NCBI GenBank assembly: GCA_028293625.1 | Contig: JAQGOL010000033.1 | Coordinates: forward strand, 62,001 to 126,000 | Direction: 5' to 3' | Origin: Chthoniobacteraceae bacterium | GTDB lineage: Bacteria; Verrucomicrobiota; Verrucomicrobiia; Chthoniobacterales; Chthoniobacteraceae | Length of the DNA: 64,000 nucleotides | In this document: positions 55,966-64,000 of the stretch, one piece after another | How the letters are laid out: each line of letters opens with the position of its first letter | How positions within the stretch are numbered: the first letter of the stretch is position 1 | The notes under the pieces: model-generated | The model's input: the letters and a program-made list of their open reading frames with translations, nothing else | The model's database searches: none | Told to the model about the DNA's origin: nothing | Program-made: the position numbers and the translations under genes

Positions 55966-56005
55966 CAGCCGGACTCAGCAATGGGTCCGGCTGTTTTGTT
56001 TTTTT
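55966..56005 (+). terminator. Rho-independent terminator of groESL
   Basis: The stem CAGCCGGAC (55966-55974) pairs with GTCCGGCTG (55985-55993) around a 10-base loop and is followed directly by TTTTGTTTTTTT. It lies 40 bases after the groEL stop and is the clearest intrinsic terminator in the window. Confidence 0.93.
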
Positions 56006-56076
56006 ACGGCTCCGTATGGTTTTCAAATTGAGTGATTGCACTCAAAGAGCCGCTCGCGCATTTCTCACCACTGCCG

Positions 56077-57450
56077 ATGCCGACCGCCCCTGTTTCGCCC
56101 GTTCCCGGGTTCCCTCAAGTGCTTCCGGAACACGAACTGGAACGGGCGATGAAGCTGAATATCGCGGCCGGATTTCTTGGAATGTTTTGGCTCGCGGTTT
56201 CCAATGGCATGCCGTTGCCGCTCCTGATGCAGGCTGTCAAGGCGAGCGGTTTTCAACTCGGATTGCTTTCCGGGGTGCGCCAGTTTGCGATGCTCGCGCA
56301 ATTGCCGTCCGCCTTTATTGTCGAGGAATTGCATCGGCGCAAACCGTACTGGGCGGTGGCGCAGATTATTCAACGGACCCTTTGGGTGGTGCCCGCGCTT
56401 TTGCCGCTTCTTTTACCGGATCGCCGCGATCTCTGGGCTGTCGTGATCATCGGCTCGCTCGGCTTTGGCGAATTGCTCGGCAACGCGGGAACGGCCCCTT
56501 GGTACAGTTGGATGGCGGATCTGCTTCCACCGGGGCGTGCCGGCCGTTTTTGGGGCGCCAGGCAGCGTGTGCTTTCAGTCAGCGTCCTTCTTGCTTCCCT
56601 GCTTTTCGGCATCATTCTCGACACGTTTGCCAGCCGCGGTTTCCTTGGATTCCAAATCGTCTTCGCGATCGCCGCCATTTTTGGAGTCGGCGATATTCTG
56701 GTGCACATGGCGGTGCACGAACCGGCGCCGGTCCGCCGCACTTCCCATGAATCGCGATGGCACCGGCTCATCACGCCGTTGCGCAGCCGCGATTTTCGCC
56801 GGCTTACATTCGCCATGGGAATCTGGACCGCTGCCGTCACGATGACCGGATACTCGGGCGGATTGCCGAGCTTTTTTAGCATCGTTTATTTGAAAGAAAG
56901 TTTCGGCGCAACGTATGGGCAAGCCTCCTGGGTTTTTATTGCCTCGGCGGTCGGGGCAATCCTTTGGACGCCGCGCATTGGCCGCATGATTGATCAGCGT
57001 GGGGCGCGCCGCACATTGCTTTATCTCATGGCGGCCGGGCCATTTTTCACGTTGGCGTGGCTGTTTGTGACCCCAGGCCAATGCGCCGTGCCCGGGATTG
57101 GCATTGTCCCGCAACCGATCTTCCTGATTGGCGTGGCATCGCTGATTGTGGGCGGATTTTATTCAGGGGTAACCCTTTGCCAGACGCGCTTAACCCAGGC
57201 GCTGACCACCGCTTCCGGGCGCACTGTCGCCATGGGCCTGCACTGGTCGCTGGTCGGATTGATTGGCACTTGCGGCGCGCTGATGGCTGGCTGGATGAAG
57301 GATCATCTCCAAATCAATGGAATTTGTTTGGCTCCGGGATTCGCGCCGTTTTCCTATTTTCAAGTCCTTATCCTCATGCAGGTTGCACTGGCGTGGGGCG
57401 TTACGCTTCCTCTAATCCGCGGTCTTTCGGTCTCGGCGCTTGAAGGATGA
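56077..57450 (+). CDS. MFS-type transporter
   Basis: Protein of 457 residues with about 12 hydrophobic segments. It begins near the end of the groEL terminator region; the ATG at 56077 is used, and a GTG at 56032 in the same frame would add 15 residues. MFS-like features include an RAGRFWGARQRVLS loop between helices 4 and 5 and IGRMIDQRGARRTLLYLMAA between halves. The N-terminal segment (LPEHELERAMKLNIAAGF) resembles a PVC-group MFS subfamily often annotated only as transporter. The substrate is not predictable. Its end is 89 bases before the lipoprotein gene on the same strand. Confidence 0.8.
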   Translation: MPTAPVSPVPGFPQVLPEHELERAMKLNIAAGFLGMFWLAVSNGMPLPLLMQAVKASGFQLGLLSGVRQFAMLAQLPSAFIVEELHRRKPYWAVAQIIQRTLWVVPALLPLLLPDRRDLWAVVIIGSLGFGELLGNAGTAPWYSWMADLLPPGRAGRFWGARQRVLSVSVLLASLLFGIILDTFASRGFLGFQIVFAIAAIFGVGDILVHMAVHEPAPVRRTSHESRWHRLITPLRSRDFRRLTFAMGIWTAAVTMTGYSGGLPSFFSIVYLKESFGATYGQASWVFIASAVGAILWTPRIGRMIDQRGARRTLLYLMAAGPFFTLAWLFVTPGQCAVPGIGIVPQPIFLIGVASLIVGGFYSGVTLCQTRLTQALTTASGRTVAMGLHWSLVGLIGTCGALMAGWMKDHLQINGICLAPGFAPFSYFQVLILMQVALAWGVTLPLIRGLSVSALEG

Positions 57451-57539
57451 AGCGCTAAGGAAGCATTTGCTTTGGGGGTTGTCGGAAAAGCCAGTTGCGT
57501 CGAAGGTCGCTTCCGTTTTTGCTTCACCCCTTTTTTCCC

Positions 57540-58454
57540 ATGCGTTCCCGATTTTTAATCTCCGGCCTGATGGCTGTCTTGTCCGTGGCCGGCTGCCGAC
57601 GCGAGACCATTCAGGTTTACATTGCGCCCAAGGACCAGCCCCCCGCGGCGTCGCCTGCTGAAGCGCCTCCAAGCCATGCCTCGGCGCCCAATCAGCCTTC
57701 CCCTTCACAGGAAAATCGGGTGCAACAAGGCCGTCCTAAGTTGAGTTGGACGCTTCCCCCAGGCTGGACTCAGGCCGAAGCGGGCCAGGTGAGCGCGGCG
57801 CAGTTTGTGGCCAAAACCGATGCGGGCGAAACGAGCATCAACATTACGCCGCTGCCCAATCTTGCCGGCAAGGAGGCAATGGTGGTCAATATGTGGCGCG
57901 ATCAGGTTGGCCTGCCGCCACTTGAACAGGCTGACCTTGCCAGCGCGCTCACGCCCGTTGAGGTGGCCGGCGAAAAAGGACAACTTTTTGAAATCGCCGG
58001 GACCCGTGAAGGCGCCGCCACAAAAATTGTCACCGCCATGATTCATCGAGCCGACGCGAGCTGGTTTTTTAAACTGGCCGGGAGCGAGGCCGCAGTTGCG
58101 GCGCAAAAACCTGCATTCGTTGAGTTTTTGAAATCCGTTCGCATCAGCGCGACGAGCCCCGGCACCGCCCAGCCGGTCGCTGAAGTTGCTCCGCAACCAG
58201 CACTCGCTGCTCCCGCGCCTGAAGCTTCCCAGCCCACGGCTCCTCCACCAGCCGCGGCCCCGCAGCCTGCAACTCCGCAACCGGCGCCCGCGGTCCCACC
58301 ACCGGCGCCCGAAGCTCCACAGCCCGCAGCCCCGCAACCGGCGCCCGAAGCTCCGCAGTCCGCGGCCCCGCAACCAGCACCCGAAGCTCCGCAGCCCGCA
58401 GCCCCGCAACCAGCACCCGAAGCTCCGCAGCCCGCAGAGAAGTCTCAGCCATGA
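57540..58454 (+). CDS. Predicted lipoprotein with Pro/Ala-repeat C-terminus, linked to cytochrome c maturation
   Basis: Protein of 304 residues from the ATG at 57540. The lipobox SVAGC (Cys19) ends a short signal peptide. A globular domain (about 60-205; LSWTLPPGWTQAEAGQVSAA, AGKEAMVVNMWRDQVGLPPL, FKLAGSEAAVAAQKPAFVEF) resembles the DUF-type PsbP-like lipoproteins of this phylum. The last 95 residues are Pro/Ala/Gln-rich, with a 12-residue repeat from 36-base DNA repeats. The TGA overlaps the resB ATG (ATGA), so the two are translationally coupled and may work together in cytochrome c assembly or heme handling; this is inferred from the overlap. Confidence 0.8.
   Translation: MRSRFLISGLMAVLSVAGCRRETIQVYIAPKDQPPAASPAEAPPSHASAPNQPSPSQENRVQQGRPKLSWTLPPGWTQAEAGQVSAAQFVAKTDAGETSINITPLPNLAGKEAMVVNMWRDQVGLPPLEQADLASALTPVEVAGEKGQLFEIAGTREGAATKIVTAMIHRADASWFFKLAGSEAAVAAQKPAFVEFLKSVRISATSPGTAQPVAEVAPQPALAAPAPEASQPTAPPPAAAPQPATPQPAPAVPPPAPEAPQPAAPQPAPEAPQSAAPQPAPEAPQPAAPQPAPEAPQPAEKSQP
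58311..58440 (+). repeat. 36-base tandem repeats within the lipoprotein gene
   Basis: Full units begin at 58311, 58347 and 58383 with GAAGCTCCACAG, GAAGCTCCGCAG and GAAGCTCCGCAG, with a partial unit at 58419. Each codes for EAPQPAAPQPAP or a near variant. Units two and three differ by few bases, so copy number probably varies among strains. The coding effect is a longer Pro-rich tail. Confidence 0.85.
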
Positions 58455-59944
58455 ACCGACCGATTTGGAATTTTGTAACCTCGTTGCGCCTGACTGTGGT
58501 GTGCCTTTCGTTTGGCATCCTGCTGGTATTCATAGGCACCCTGGCACAGGCCGATGAAGGGCTTTACCAGGCGCAGGCCCGCTATTTTAAACAATGGTAT
58601 ATCTACGGGCCGATCCTCTTTGGACATCGGCTGCCGTTGCTGCTTCCCGGCGGTTATCTTATTGGCACCGTGCTGCTGCTTAACCTGGCGGCGGCACACG
58701 TTAAGCGGTTTGTCTGGTCGTCGAAAAAGCTGGGAATCCATCTCACGCACCTGGGCATTGTAGTCCTGCTTGTTGGCCAGCTTGCCACCGACATGCTTGC
58801 CCGCGAAAGCATGCTGCGGTTGCGCGAAGGGGAGACCAAGAACTACACCGAAAGCCATCGCGAGCATGAACTCGTTTTTGCTTCCGATGCACCTGCGGCC
58901 GGGGCGGAGGAAGTGGTTTCAATCCCTGAGCCGCTTGTTGCCAAACGTGCTGATATCACCCACGAAAAGCTCCCGTTTACGGTGCGAATCACCGATTACC
59001 ACGTGAACGGTGAAGTATACGGGCGGGCAGGCCTTTTTGATGCCAATTCAAAACTGACCACCGCTCTCGCGACTGTCGAAGGGCAATACGCCAATCCCGA
59101 CGGGCTCATTCCCCTCGCAGAGACCGCCAGCCAAAGTAAAGGCCGGGTCGCGGTCTGGCGGGAAGCGCTCGCGGCGGTTGGCGAAAAAGAGACGGCGGAC
59201 ATCGTTGCCGCGGCCAAACGCGTTCCGGCTGATCGCCAGGCCAAGCTTCGCGAGGAACTCAAGACGCGTTTCCAGCAGACAATGATCGAACGCTTCCAAT
59301 TCCAGCGTGAAAACGCCGAGATGCGGTTTGCGGCTGAGAAAGTATTGAAAAAAGAACCGGTGACCGAAGAAGCGTTTCCGGTGCCGGCCAGGAACGGCGG
59401 GGGCAGGGGCGCGGTGGTTGTGGCGCGGCCTGAGAGCAAGGAAATGGATCAGAACAATCTTCCTTACGCCGTGATTGAAGTCATCCAGGGCCAGGAGAGC
59501 CTCGGCTCATGGCTTGTCTCGCCCATGATCAATCCGCAGGAGATCGTTGTCGGGGGTAAAACCTGGCGCGTGGCGTTCCGGCCCGAGCGCGTTTATCAGC
59601 CCTTTTCCGTCAAGCTGCTCGACACCACCCATGAGGTTTATCGCGGCACTGAGATTCCAAAAAACTTCCAGAGCCGGGTCCATATTGAAAATGCGGCCAA
59701 AGGGGAAACCCGCGATGTGGACATCTACATGAACAGTCCGTTGCGGTATGAGGGACGCACCTTTTTCCAATACCAGATGGCCCAGGACGAGCATGAGGCC
59801 AGTATCGGCATCAGCACGCTTCAGGTTGTCCGCAACCCGAGTTGGCTCACCCCTTATCTCGGCTGCATCCTGGTTGCTTTGGGAATGATTTACCAATTCC
59901 TCTTCCATCTCACCGGCTTCATCACCAAACGCAAAGCCGTTTAA
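58451..59944 (+). CDS. resB: System II cytochrome c maturation protein ResB (Ccs1)
   Basis: Protein of 497 residues. Three N-terminal membrane helices (about 10-30, 57-78, 88-110) are followed by a large periplasmic domain (about 112-465) and a last helix (about 465-490). ResB features are TSLRLTVVCLSFGILLVFIG and LGIHLTHLGIVVLLVGQL (His near helix 3, a likely heme ligand). With CcsA it moves heme across the membrane and attaches it to CxxCH motifs. It starts in an ATGA overlap with the lipoprotein gene and ends 19 bases before ccsA. Confidence 0.9.
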   Translation: MNRPIWNFVTSLRLTVVCLSFGILLVFIGTLAQADEGLYQAQARYFKQWYIYGPILFGHRLPLLLPGGYLIGTVLLLNLAAAHVKRFVWSSKKLGIHLTHLGIVVLLVGQLATDMLARESMLRLREGETKNYTESHREHELVFASDAPAAGAEEVVSIPEPLVAKRADITHEKLPFTVRITDYHVNGEVYGRAGLFDANSKLTTALATVEGQYANPDGLIPLAETASQSKGRVAVWREALAAVGEKETADIVAAAKRVPADRQAKLREELKTRFQQTMIERFQFQRENAEMRFAAEKVLKKEPVTEEAFPVPARNGGGRGAVVVARPESKEMDQNNLPYAVIEVIQGQESLGSWLVSPMINPQEIVVGGKTWRVAFRPERVYQPFSVKLLDTTHEVYRGTEIPKNFQSRVHIENAAKGETRDVDIYMNSPLRYEGRTFFQYQMAQDEHEASIGISTLQVVRNPSWLTPYLGCILVALGMIYQFLFHLTGFITKRKAV

Positions 59945-59963
59945 GCCAACATCCTTTGATCTT

Positions 59964-61931
59964 ATGAAAAAGAGGCTTCCTCTCATTATCGCCGCTCTTT
60001 TTGCCGTTTGGGCGCTGAGCGCATTGCGTGTTCCCGGCGCAAAACCAAACGAGTTCGCCTTCCAGGAATTCGGCCGGTTGCCATTGGTCTCCAACGGACG
60101 CTGCCAGCCGCTCGATTCACTGGGCCGCAACGCATTGCTTCAGATCCGCGAAAAACAGACGGCCAATCTGGAGCCGTGGAAAGGCGCTTCCGAGCATCCC
60201 AAAATCATCTCCGCCACCGAATGGCTCATGGCGATGATGATGAATCCGGAGCTGGCCGATACCTGGCCTCTTATCCGCATCGACAACCCCGATCTGAAAG
60301 GGTTGCTCGCCCTGGCCGGCAACGCCGATCCCGATCAAAAGTTTGACGGCAAACATTTCGCCTGGAACGCGATCAAGACCAAGTTTCCCGATCTGCAACG
60401 CGAAACGCGGCGTGCCGCGAAAATCGACCAATCGCTGCGAACCCCATTCGATCAGGCCGTGATCCGGCTTTCGACCGTGGCAAGACTTTACATGCGGTTG
60501 CAGAACACACTTCAGCCCCAGAATGCAAAGGATTGGCCTACCGAACTGGCCAGCTTCACAAAAAATGCCGTCAGCGGCGTGGCGGCTCTTTCCGCCCAGC
60601 AAGCCGGTCAGAAATTTGATGAAACGGCCATGGCACGGATCATGCCGGATCTCGAGCGTTTTGAGGCGATGGCGCAATTGGAACCGCCAATGCTCATTCC
60701 GCCGCATCATCCCCAACGCGCCAAGGACGATTGGTCGGCCACGGTGGAAGGCCTCACTGAAGTGGCTCGGGGCGAGCCGACCCATTTCTCCCTGCTTGCG
60801 TATGCCAAAATGGCGGGCGCCTATCGAGCTGGAGACGTTGCCGGGTTTAATCAGGCAGTGCGCGATTATCGCACCGCGCTGAGTCCCTCTTTTCAGACTG
60901 AGTTGAAAAAGGCGGCTAATGAGCAGCGCTTCAACAATTTCGAGCCTTTTTACAAAGCGATGACACTTTACGTCATCGCATTTATTGCCGTGCTCGGATT
61001 CTGGTTTGCGCCCGCGCGCCTGGAGTGGTTGCGGCGCACGGCGGTGGCAATTGTGCTGGTGGCTTTGGCCATTCACACAGGCGGCCTCCTGTTCCGGATG
61101 CTGCTTGAAGGCCGGCCTCCGGTCACCAACCTCTATTCCTCGGCCATCTTTATCGGCTGGGGCGCATGCATCCTTGGATTGATCCTTGAGTGGTTCTGGA
61201 AGAATTCCATCGGCCTGGTCATCTCCAGCGCGATTGGATTCATCACGCTCATTATTGCCCATCACCTCTCGCTGACCGGCGATACGATGGAAATGATGCG
61301 GGCCGTGCTCGATACCAACTTCTGGCTCGCCACGCATGTGGTGGTGGTAACCCTTGGTTACGCCTCCACGTTTGTCGCCGGCTTCCTGGCGCTCGTTTAC
61401 ATCATCCTCGGCGTTTTCACCAAAAAACTTTCAACCACCGTGAGCCCTGGCGATGCGCCATCCAGGCAAACGCTCAACATTGGCAAGTCGCTCGCCAAGA
61501 TGGTTTACGGGATTGTCTGTTTTGCCACGCTCTTTAGTTTTGTCGGCACCGTGCTGGGCGGCATCTGGGCGGATCAATCGTGGGGCCGCTTCTGGGGCTG
61601 GGATCCCAAAGAAAATGGCGCCCTCATCATCGTGCTCTGGAACGCGCTGATCCTTCATGCGCGCTGGGGTGGCATGGTGCGCGAGCGCGGCCTGATGAAC
61701 CTGGCTATTTTCGGCAACATCGTCACGAGCTGGTCGTGGTTTGGCGTCAACATGCTCGGCATCGGCCTGCACGCTTACGGTTTTATGGACGCGGCGTTCA
61801 TGTGGTTGATGATCTTTGTCGGCAGCCAGCTTCTCCTCATCGGCCTTGGGCTCCTTCCCCTATCGATGTGGCGCAGCTTCCACGATTCCGGCAATCGCCC
61901 GGCCGCGATGCCGCCCGCGCTCCCGGTTTAA
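59964..61931 (+). CDS. ccsA: System II cytochrome c synthase CcsA/ResC
   Basis: Protein of 655 residues. Residues 1-20 form a membrane anchor, and about 20-320 a periplasmic domain rare in short CcsA proteins. The C-terminal half (about 330-640) has about eight helices with the heme-handling motif WGRFWGWDPKENGALI (540-555), His in LATHVVVVTLGY, and MLGIGLHAYGFMD. The WWD-type motif is diagnostic for heme attachment by CcsA, CcmC or CcmF. This is the partner of ResB, 19 bases downstream. The many c-type cytochromes in this window would need this pair. Confidence 0.93.
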   Translation: MKKRLPLIIAALFAVWALSALRVPGAKPNEFAFQEFGRLPLVSNGRCQPLDSLGRNALLQIREKQTANLEPWKGASEHPKIISATEWLMAMMMNPELADTWPLIRIDNPDLKGLLALAGNADPDQKFDGKHFAWNAIKTKFPDLQRETRRAAKIDQSLRTPFDQAVIRLSTVARLYMRLQNTLQPQNAKDWPTELASFTKNAVSGVAALSAQQAGQKFDETAMARIMPDLERFEAMAQLEPPMLIPPHHPQRAKDDWSATVEGLTEVARGEPTHFSLLAYAKMAGAYRAGDVAGFNQAVRDYRTALSPSFQTELKKAANEQRFNNFEPFYKAMTLYVIAFIAVLGFWFAPARLEWLRRTAVAIVLVALAIHTGGLLFRMLLEGRPPVTNLYSSAIFIGWGACILGLILEWFWKNSIGLVISSAIGFITLIIAHHLSLTGDTMEMMRAVLDTNFWLATHVVVVTLGYASTFVAGFLALVYIILGVFTKKLSTTVSPGDAPSRQTLNIGKSLAKMVYGIVCFATLFSFVGTVLGGIWADQSWGRFWGWDPKENGALIIVLWNALILHARWGGMVRERGLMNLAIFGNIVTSWSWFGVNMLGIGLHAYGFMDAAFMWLMIFVGSQLLLIGLGLLPLSMWRSFHDSGNRPAAMPPALPV

Positions 61932-62090
61932 GAACGCGCGGATTTTTCCGTGCCGCCTCAAATCAAGTGCCAAGCACCTTCCGCGGCGCCTTCGATGGGC
62001 TGCGGAATGTGTTTTCCTGTTGAGCTGCGCGCGCATTTGCCCGAAAGCTTCCATCCGCTGCGAAGCCGAAGTTTTCTTACCTAATTTTTT

Positions 62091-62456
62091 ATGAACGACC
62101 CAGTCACTGAACGCTCCCTTGCCACGCTCGCTTTCGACGTTGCCGATGAGCCGCTTCCGTCGGATCCCTCTTGCAATCCTTTTAAACTTGTTGTCGATCC
62201 CGTGATGCGGGTCCGGCTGCGGCGCGCTCTTTTTGAAATGATTGAGCATCACGACCAGGAACTTGCCCGGTATGTGTCTGAAGGCAGCCTGGCGCTGGAG
62301 AGTTACAAGGAATACATCGAACTCTTCGCCAACAGTCTTAAACAGACCATGGGAAGCCGTGAAGGGGTCGCTTATCTGCTGCGCTCCTGCGGGTTCGAAG
62401 TGCTCGATACCGACATCAATCTGAATCCAGAGACGCGCTGGAAGGTAAAACGTTAA
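62091..62456 (+). CDS. Small protein of unknown function, 121 residues
   Basis: A cytoplasmic protein without signal or membrane span. It has a helical C-terminal half (RVRLRRALFEMIEHHDQELA, GSREGVAYLLRSCGFEVLD). I do not recognise a family. It follows ccsA after 159 bases in which I see no gene and precedes sufT by 11 bases, so a link with Fe-S assembly is possible. The codon use and likely conserved C-terminus (NLNPETRWKVKR) support it as a real gene. Confidence 0.75.
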   Translation: MNDPVTERSLATLAFDVADEPLPSDPSCNPFKLVVDPVMRVRLRRALFEMIEHHDQELARYVSEGSLALESYKEYIELFANSLKQTMGSREGVAYLLRSCGFEVLDTDINLNPETRWKVKR

Positions 62457-62467
62457 CCACCCGTTTT

Positions 62468-63010
62468 ATGAGCGACGAAGGTTTCATCCCATTAAGCCGC
62501 GATATCGAAGCGACGCGGATTCCGAGCGGCGAACAGGTGACGTTACCGGCCGAAACGGCCGTTCTTATCACCCAGGCACTCGGCGGCAGTTTTACGGTCC
62601 ATGTCGCCCATCAATCGGGCTTGTTCCGCATCAAAAACTCCGATGCCGATGCGCTTGGAAAAGAAGTCGTGGAGAGCGCGCCCGCCACGGATGGCCCATT
62701 TGATGACGCCAATGCGTGGGCGCAATTGCGCAACTGTTACGATCCGGAAATTCCGGTAAACATTGTCGATCTCGGCCTGATCTACAGCCTTGAGGCAACC
62801 GATGCACCAGCCGGCGGCAAACATCTCGAAGTCAAGATGACCTTGACCGCGCCCGGGTGCGGCATGGGACCTTCCCTGGCCGCCGATGCCGAACAACGCC
62901 TGCTCACCGTTCCCGGTGTCTCAAGCGCGAACGTCTCGCTGGTTTGGGAGCCGACCTGGTCGCCCGCGTTGATTTCCCCGGCCGGCAAGGAAAAGCTTGG
63001 AATGGTTTAG
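62468..63010 (+). CDS. sufT: Fe-S cluster assembly protein SufT (DUF59/MIP18 domain)
   Basis: Protein of 180 residues, the normal SufT length. The N-terminal part (1-75) has SRDIEATRIPSGEQVTLPA and ITQALGGSFTVHV; the DUF59 domain (about 78-160) has CYDPEIPVNIVDLGLIY and VKMTLTAPGCGMG, with the conserved cysteine. SufT supports maturation of Fe-S proteins, which fits the CcoG ferredoxin in this window. No other suf gene is present here. The 11-base gap indicates cotranscription with the preceding gene. Confidence 0.92.
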   Translation: MSDEGFIPLSRDIEATRIPSGEQVTLPAETAVLITQALGGSFTVHVAHQSGLFRIKNSDADALGKEVVESAPATDGPFDDANAWAQLRNCYDPEIPVNIVDLGLIYSLEATDAPAGGKHLEVKMTLTAPGCGMGPSLAADAEQRLLTVPGVSSANVSLVWEPTWSPALISPAGKEKLGMV

Positions 63011-63061
63011 TTCTTACCGCGCGGAAAATGCTTGTCTAACAGCTTACAAGACTGTCGGCTC

Positions 63062-64000
63062 ATGATGTTAATTATGCGTTGGCGCTCTTTTTTCGATTCC
63101 AGGCAAGCAGTTCTTTCCGGCGGCACTCTCGGGTTGCTGCTTTCAGTCTCTTCCGCCCTGGCGGGAGGTTGGAACGAAGAGCCGCAACCTTTGGTTTTTA
63201 AAAAAGCGGCCGCTCAAGAGCCGTTGACGGCGATCCGCGCCGATGCCGGTTCGCCCCTGGCATGGGATCAGAGCGCGCACATGCTTTGGTTTGTCGATTT
63301 CGGGACGCTTCATGCAGCGTGGTGGAACGGATCGACGTTTGTGAGCGCCGACATGGGTCTCATCGCGCCGCTGCCCGAGGCGGGCATTGTCATCGATTCG
63401 AGCACTCACTTTGTTTATTGCGTCAGCACTGACGGTTTTCCTCACTGCGCCCGGCTGATTGGTAAAAAGTGGGTGATCCGCAAAATTGGCGATAAACCCG
63501 TTACCAGGCTGCTTGGAGTCGATCAGGCGCGCCACCGGCTTTTTGCTTACGATGCCGACGCGGCGGGCATCCGGCTTTACCGCTTCGATGCCAAAACCAA
63601 ATCGTGGTCTTCCTCGATCATCGCATCCGGACTCGGCGCAGCCGGTGACCTCGGCGCGTTTGATGCCGCCTCGCAAACCCTTTACACCACGCATGAAACC
63701 GCGGAGCCCGGCATCCAGCGGCATCCCGACGCGCAAACCATTGCCGATCCAACGGGTTTTGGAAAACTGAAACCATGGCCGCTCGTGGCGACGGCTTGGA
63801 ACGGCACGGCATGGAGTTCCCGTCTGCTTGGCGATACCGGCGTGCCGCAGCAGCCGGCGGTGCGTCCCCTGGATCATCGCCTCTTTTTTGCAAGCCGTGA
63901 CGACCTTAAAACGGTGCGTTTTTATCAACCCGCCTATCGCAAGGCGGCCGAGGCGTTTGGAAGCGAGACCGGCTGGTCGGGCCAGGATACATGGCGGGAT
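63062..64000 (+). CDS. Exported protein of unknown function (3' truncated by window end)
   Basis: The frame runs open from ATG at 63062 to the last base, giving 313 residues so far; ATGs at 63065 and 63074 are alternatives. A signal peptide is visible (AVLSGGTLGLLLSVSSALAG, about residues 17-35). The rest is beta-rich with repeated short motifs of a propeller type: SAHMLWFVDFGTLHAAWWNG, STHFVYCVSTDG, ARHRLFAYDADAAGIRLY and SQTLYTTHETAEPG. No catalytic motif is clear. It follows sufT by 51 bases, but an exported protein is an unlikely operon partner. Confidence 0.7.
   Translation, partial: MMLIMRWRSFFDSRQAVLSGGTLGLLLSVSSALAGGWNEEPQPLVFKKAAAQEPLTAIRADAGSPLAWDQSAHMLWFVDFGTLHAAWWNGSTFVSADMGLIAPLPEAGIVIDSSTHFVYCVSTDGFPHCARLIGKKWVIRKIGDKPVTRLLGVDQARHRLFAYDADAAGIRLYRFDAKTKSWSSSIIASGLGAAGDLGAFDAASQTLYTTHETAEPGIQRHPDAQTIADPTGFGKLKPWPLVATAWNGTAWSSRLLGDTGVPQQPAVRPLDHRLFFASRDDLKTVRFYQPAYRKAAEAFGSETGWSGQDTWRD

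Noticed and set aside
60117-61337. A 406-codon minus-strand frame opposite ccsA
   Set aside because: The plus strand carries the diagnostic WGWDPKENG motif of CcsA; the antisense product has no family likeness.

Overview
This GC-rich window most likely comes from a chromosome of a soil or freshwater bacterium of the Verrucomicrobiota (Chthoniobacter- or Opitutus-like), within the PVC group. The evidence is two gene pairs of the PSCyt/PSD1 plus DUF1501 type, two giant PVC-type dehydrogenase/cytochrome c proteins, two PEP-CTERM proteins, a lamin-tail/CotH surface protein and a propeller-type sensor kinase. All assignments rest on reading the sequence; no database search was possible. No rRNA, tRNA, CRISPR array, transposase or phage gene was seen.

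Layout. 1-2.3 kb: end of a CheB/CheR-type PAS protein and a PAS histidine kinase, then a repeat-rich spacer. 2.6-7.5 kb: an unknown cytoplasmic protein, a long hairpin, and a secreted dehydrogenase/HEAT/cytochrome/PmoA-like fusion. 7.5-23.1 kb: a sensory and surface island with a lamin-tail/CotH protein and a PEP-CTERM protein on the minus strand. Divergent from them are a giant periplasmic-sensor kinase, its response regulator, a PSD1 cytochrome and a DUF1501 protein. Five copies of one discoidin-like module occur in four of these proteins, and similar CCCC-GGGG palindromes lie in both promoter regions. 23.1-33 kb: a DUF350 membrane protein, a PocR-AraC regulator, and a tightly overlapping cbb3 oxidase operon (ccoS-like, fused ccoNO, CcoQ-like, one-heme ccoP, ccoG, a tiny membrane peptide, a UreH-like protein, ccoI). 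33-48 kb: a lipoprotein, a 2111-residue ceramidase/dehydrogenase/cytochrome/ceramidase fusion, and a minus-strand group (PSD1, DUF1501, PEP-CTERM lectin-like protein, alpha/beta hydrolase). 48-51 kb: a DUF4838 carbohydrate-active protein and a MobA-like nucleotidyltransferase. 51.5-56 kb: dnaK, a small exported protein, groES and groEL with a clear terminator. 56-64 kb: an MFS transporter, a Pro/Ala-repeat lipoprotein, the ResB/CcsA System II cytochrome c maturation pair, an unknown small protein, sufT, and a partial exported protein.

How it fits together (inference). The outer-surface enzymes look designed to bind and oxidise or hydrolyse complex glycans or lipids, and many carry covalent heme. 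System II supplies cytochrome c maturation and the cbb3 oxidase is a plausible low-oxygen electron sink. The kinase/regulator pair shares a probable ligand-binding module with its neighbours, so the 7.6-23.1 kb block may be one self-contained sense-and-degrade locus.
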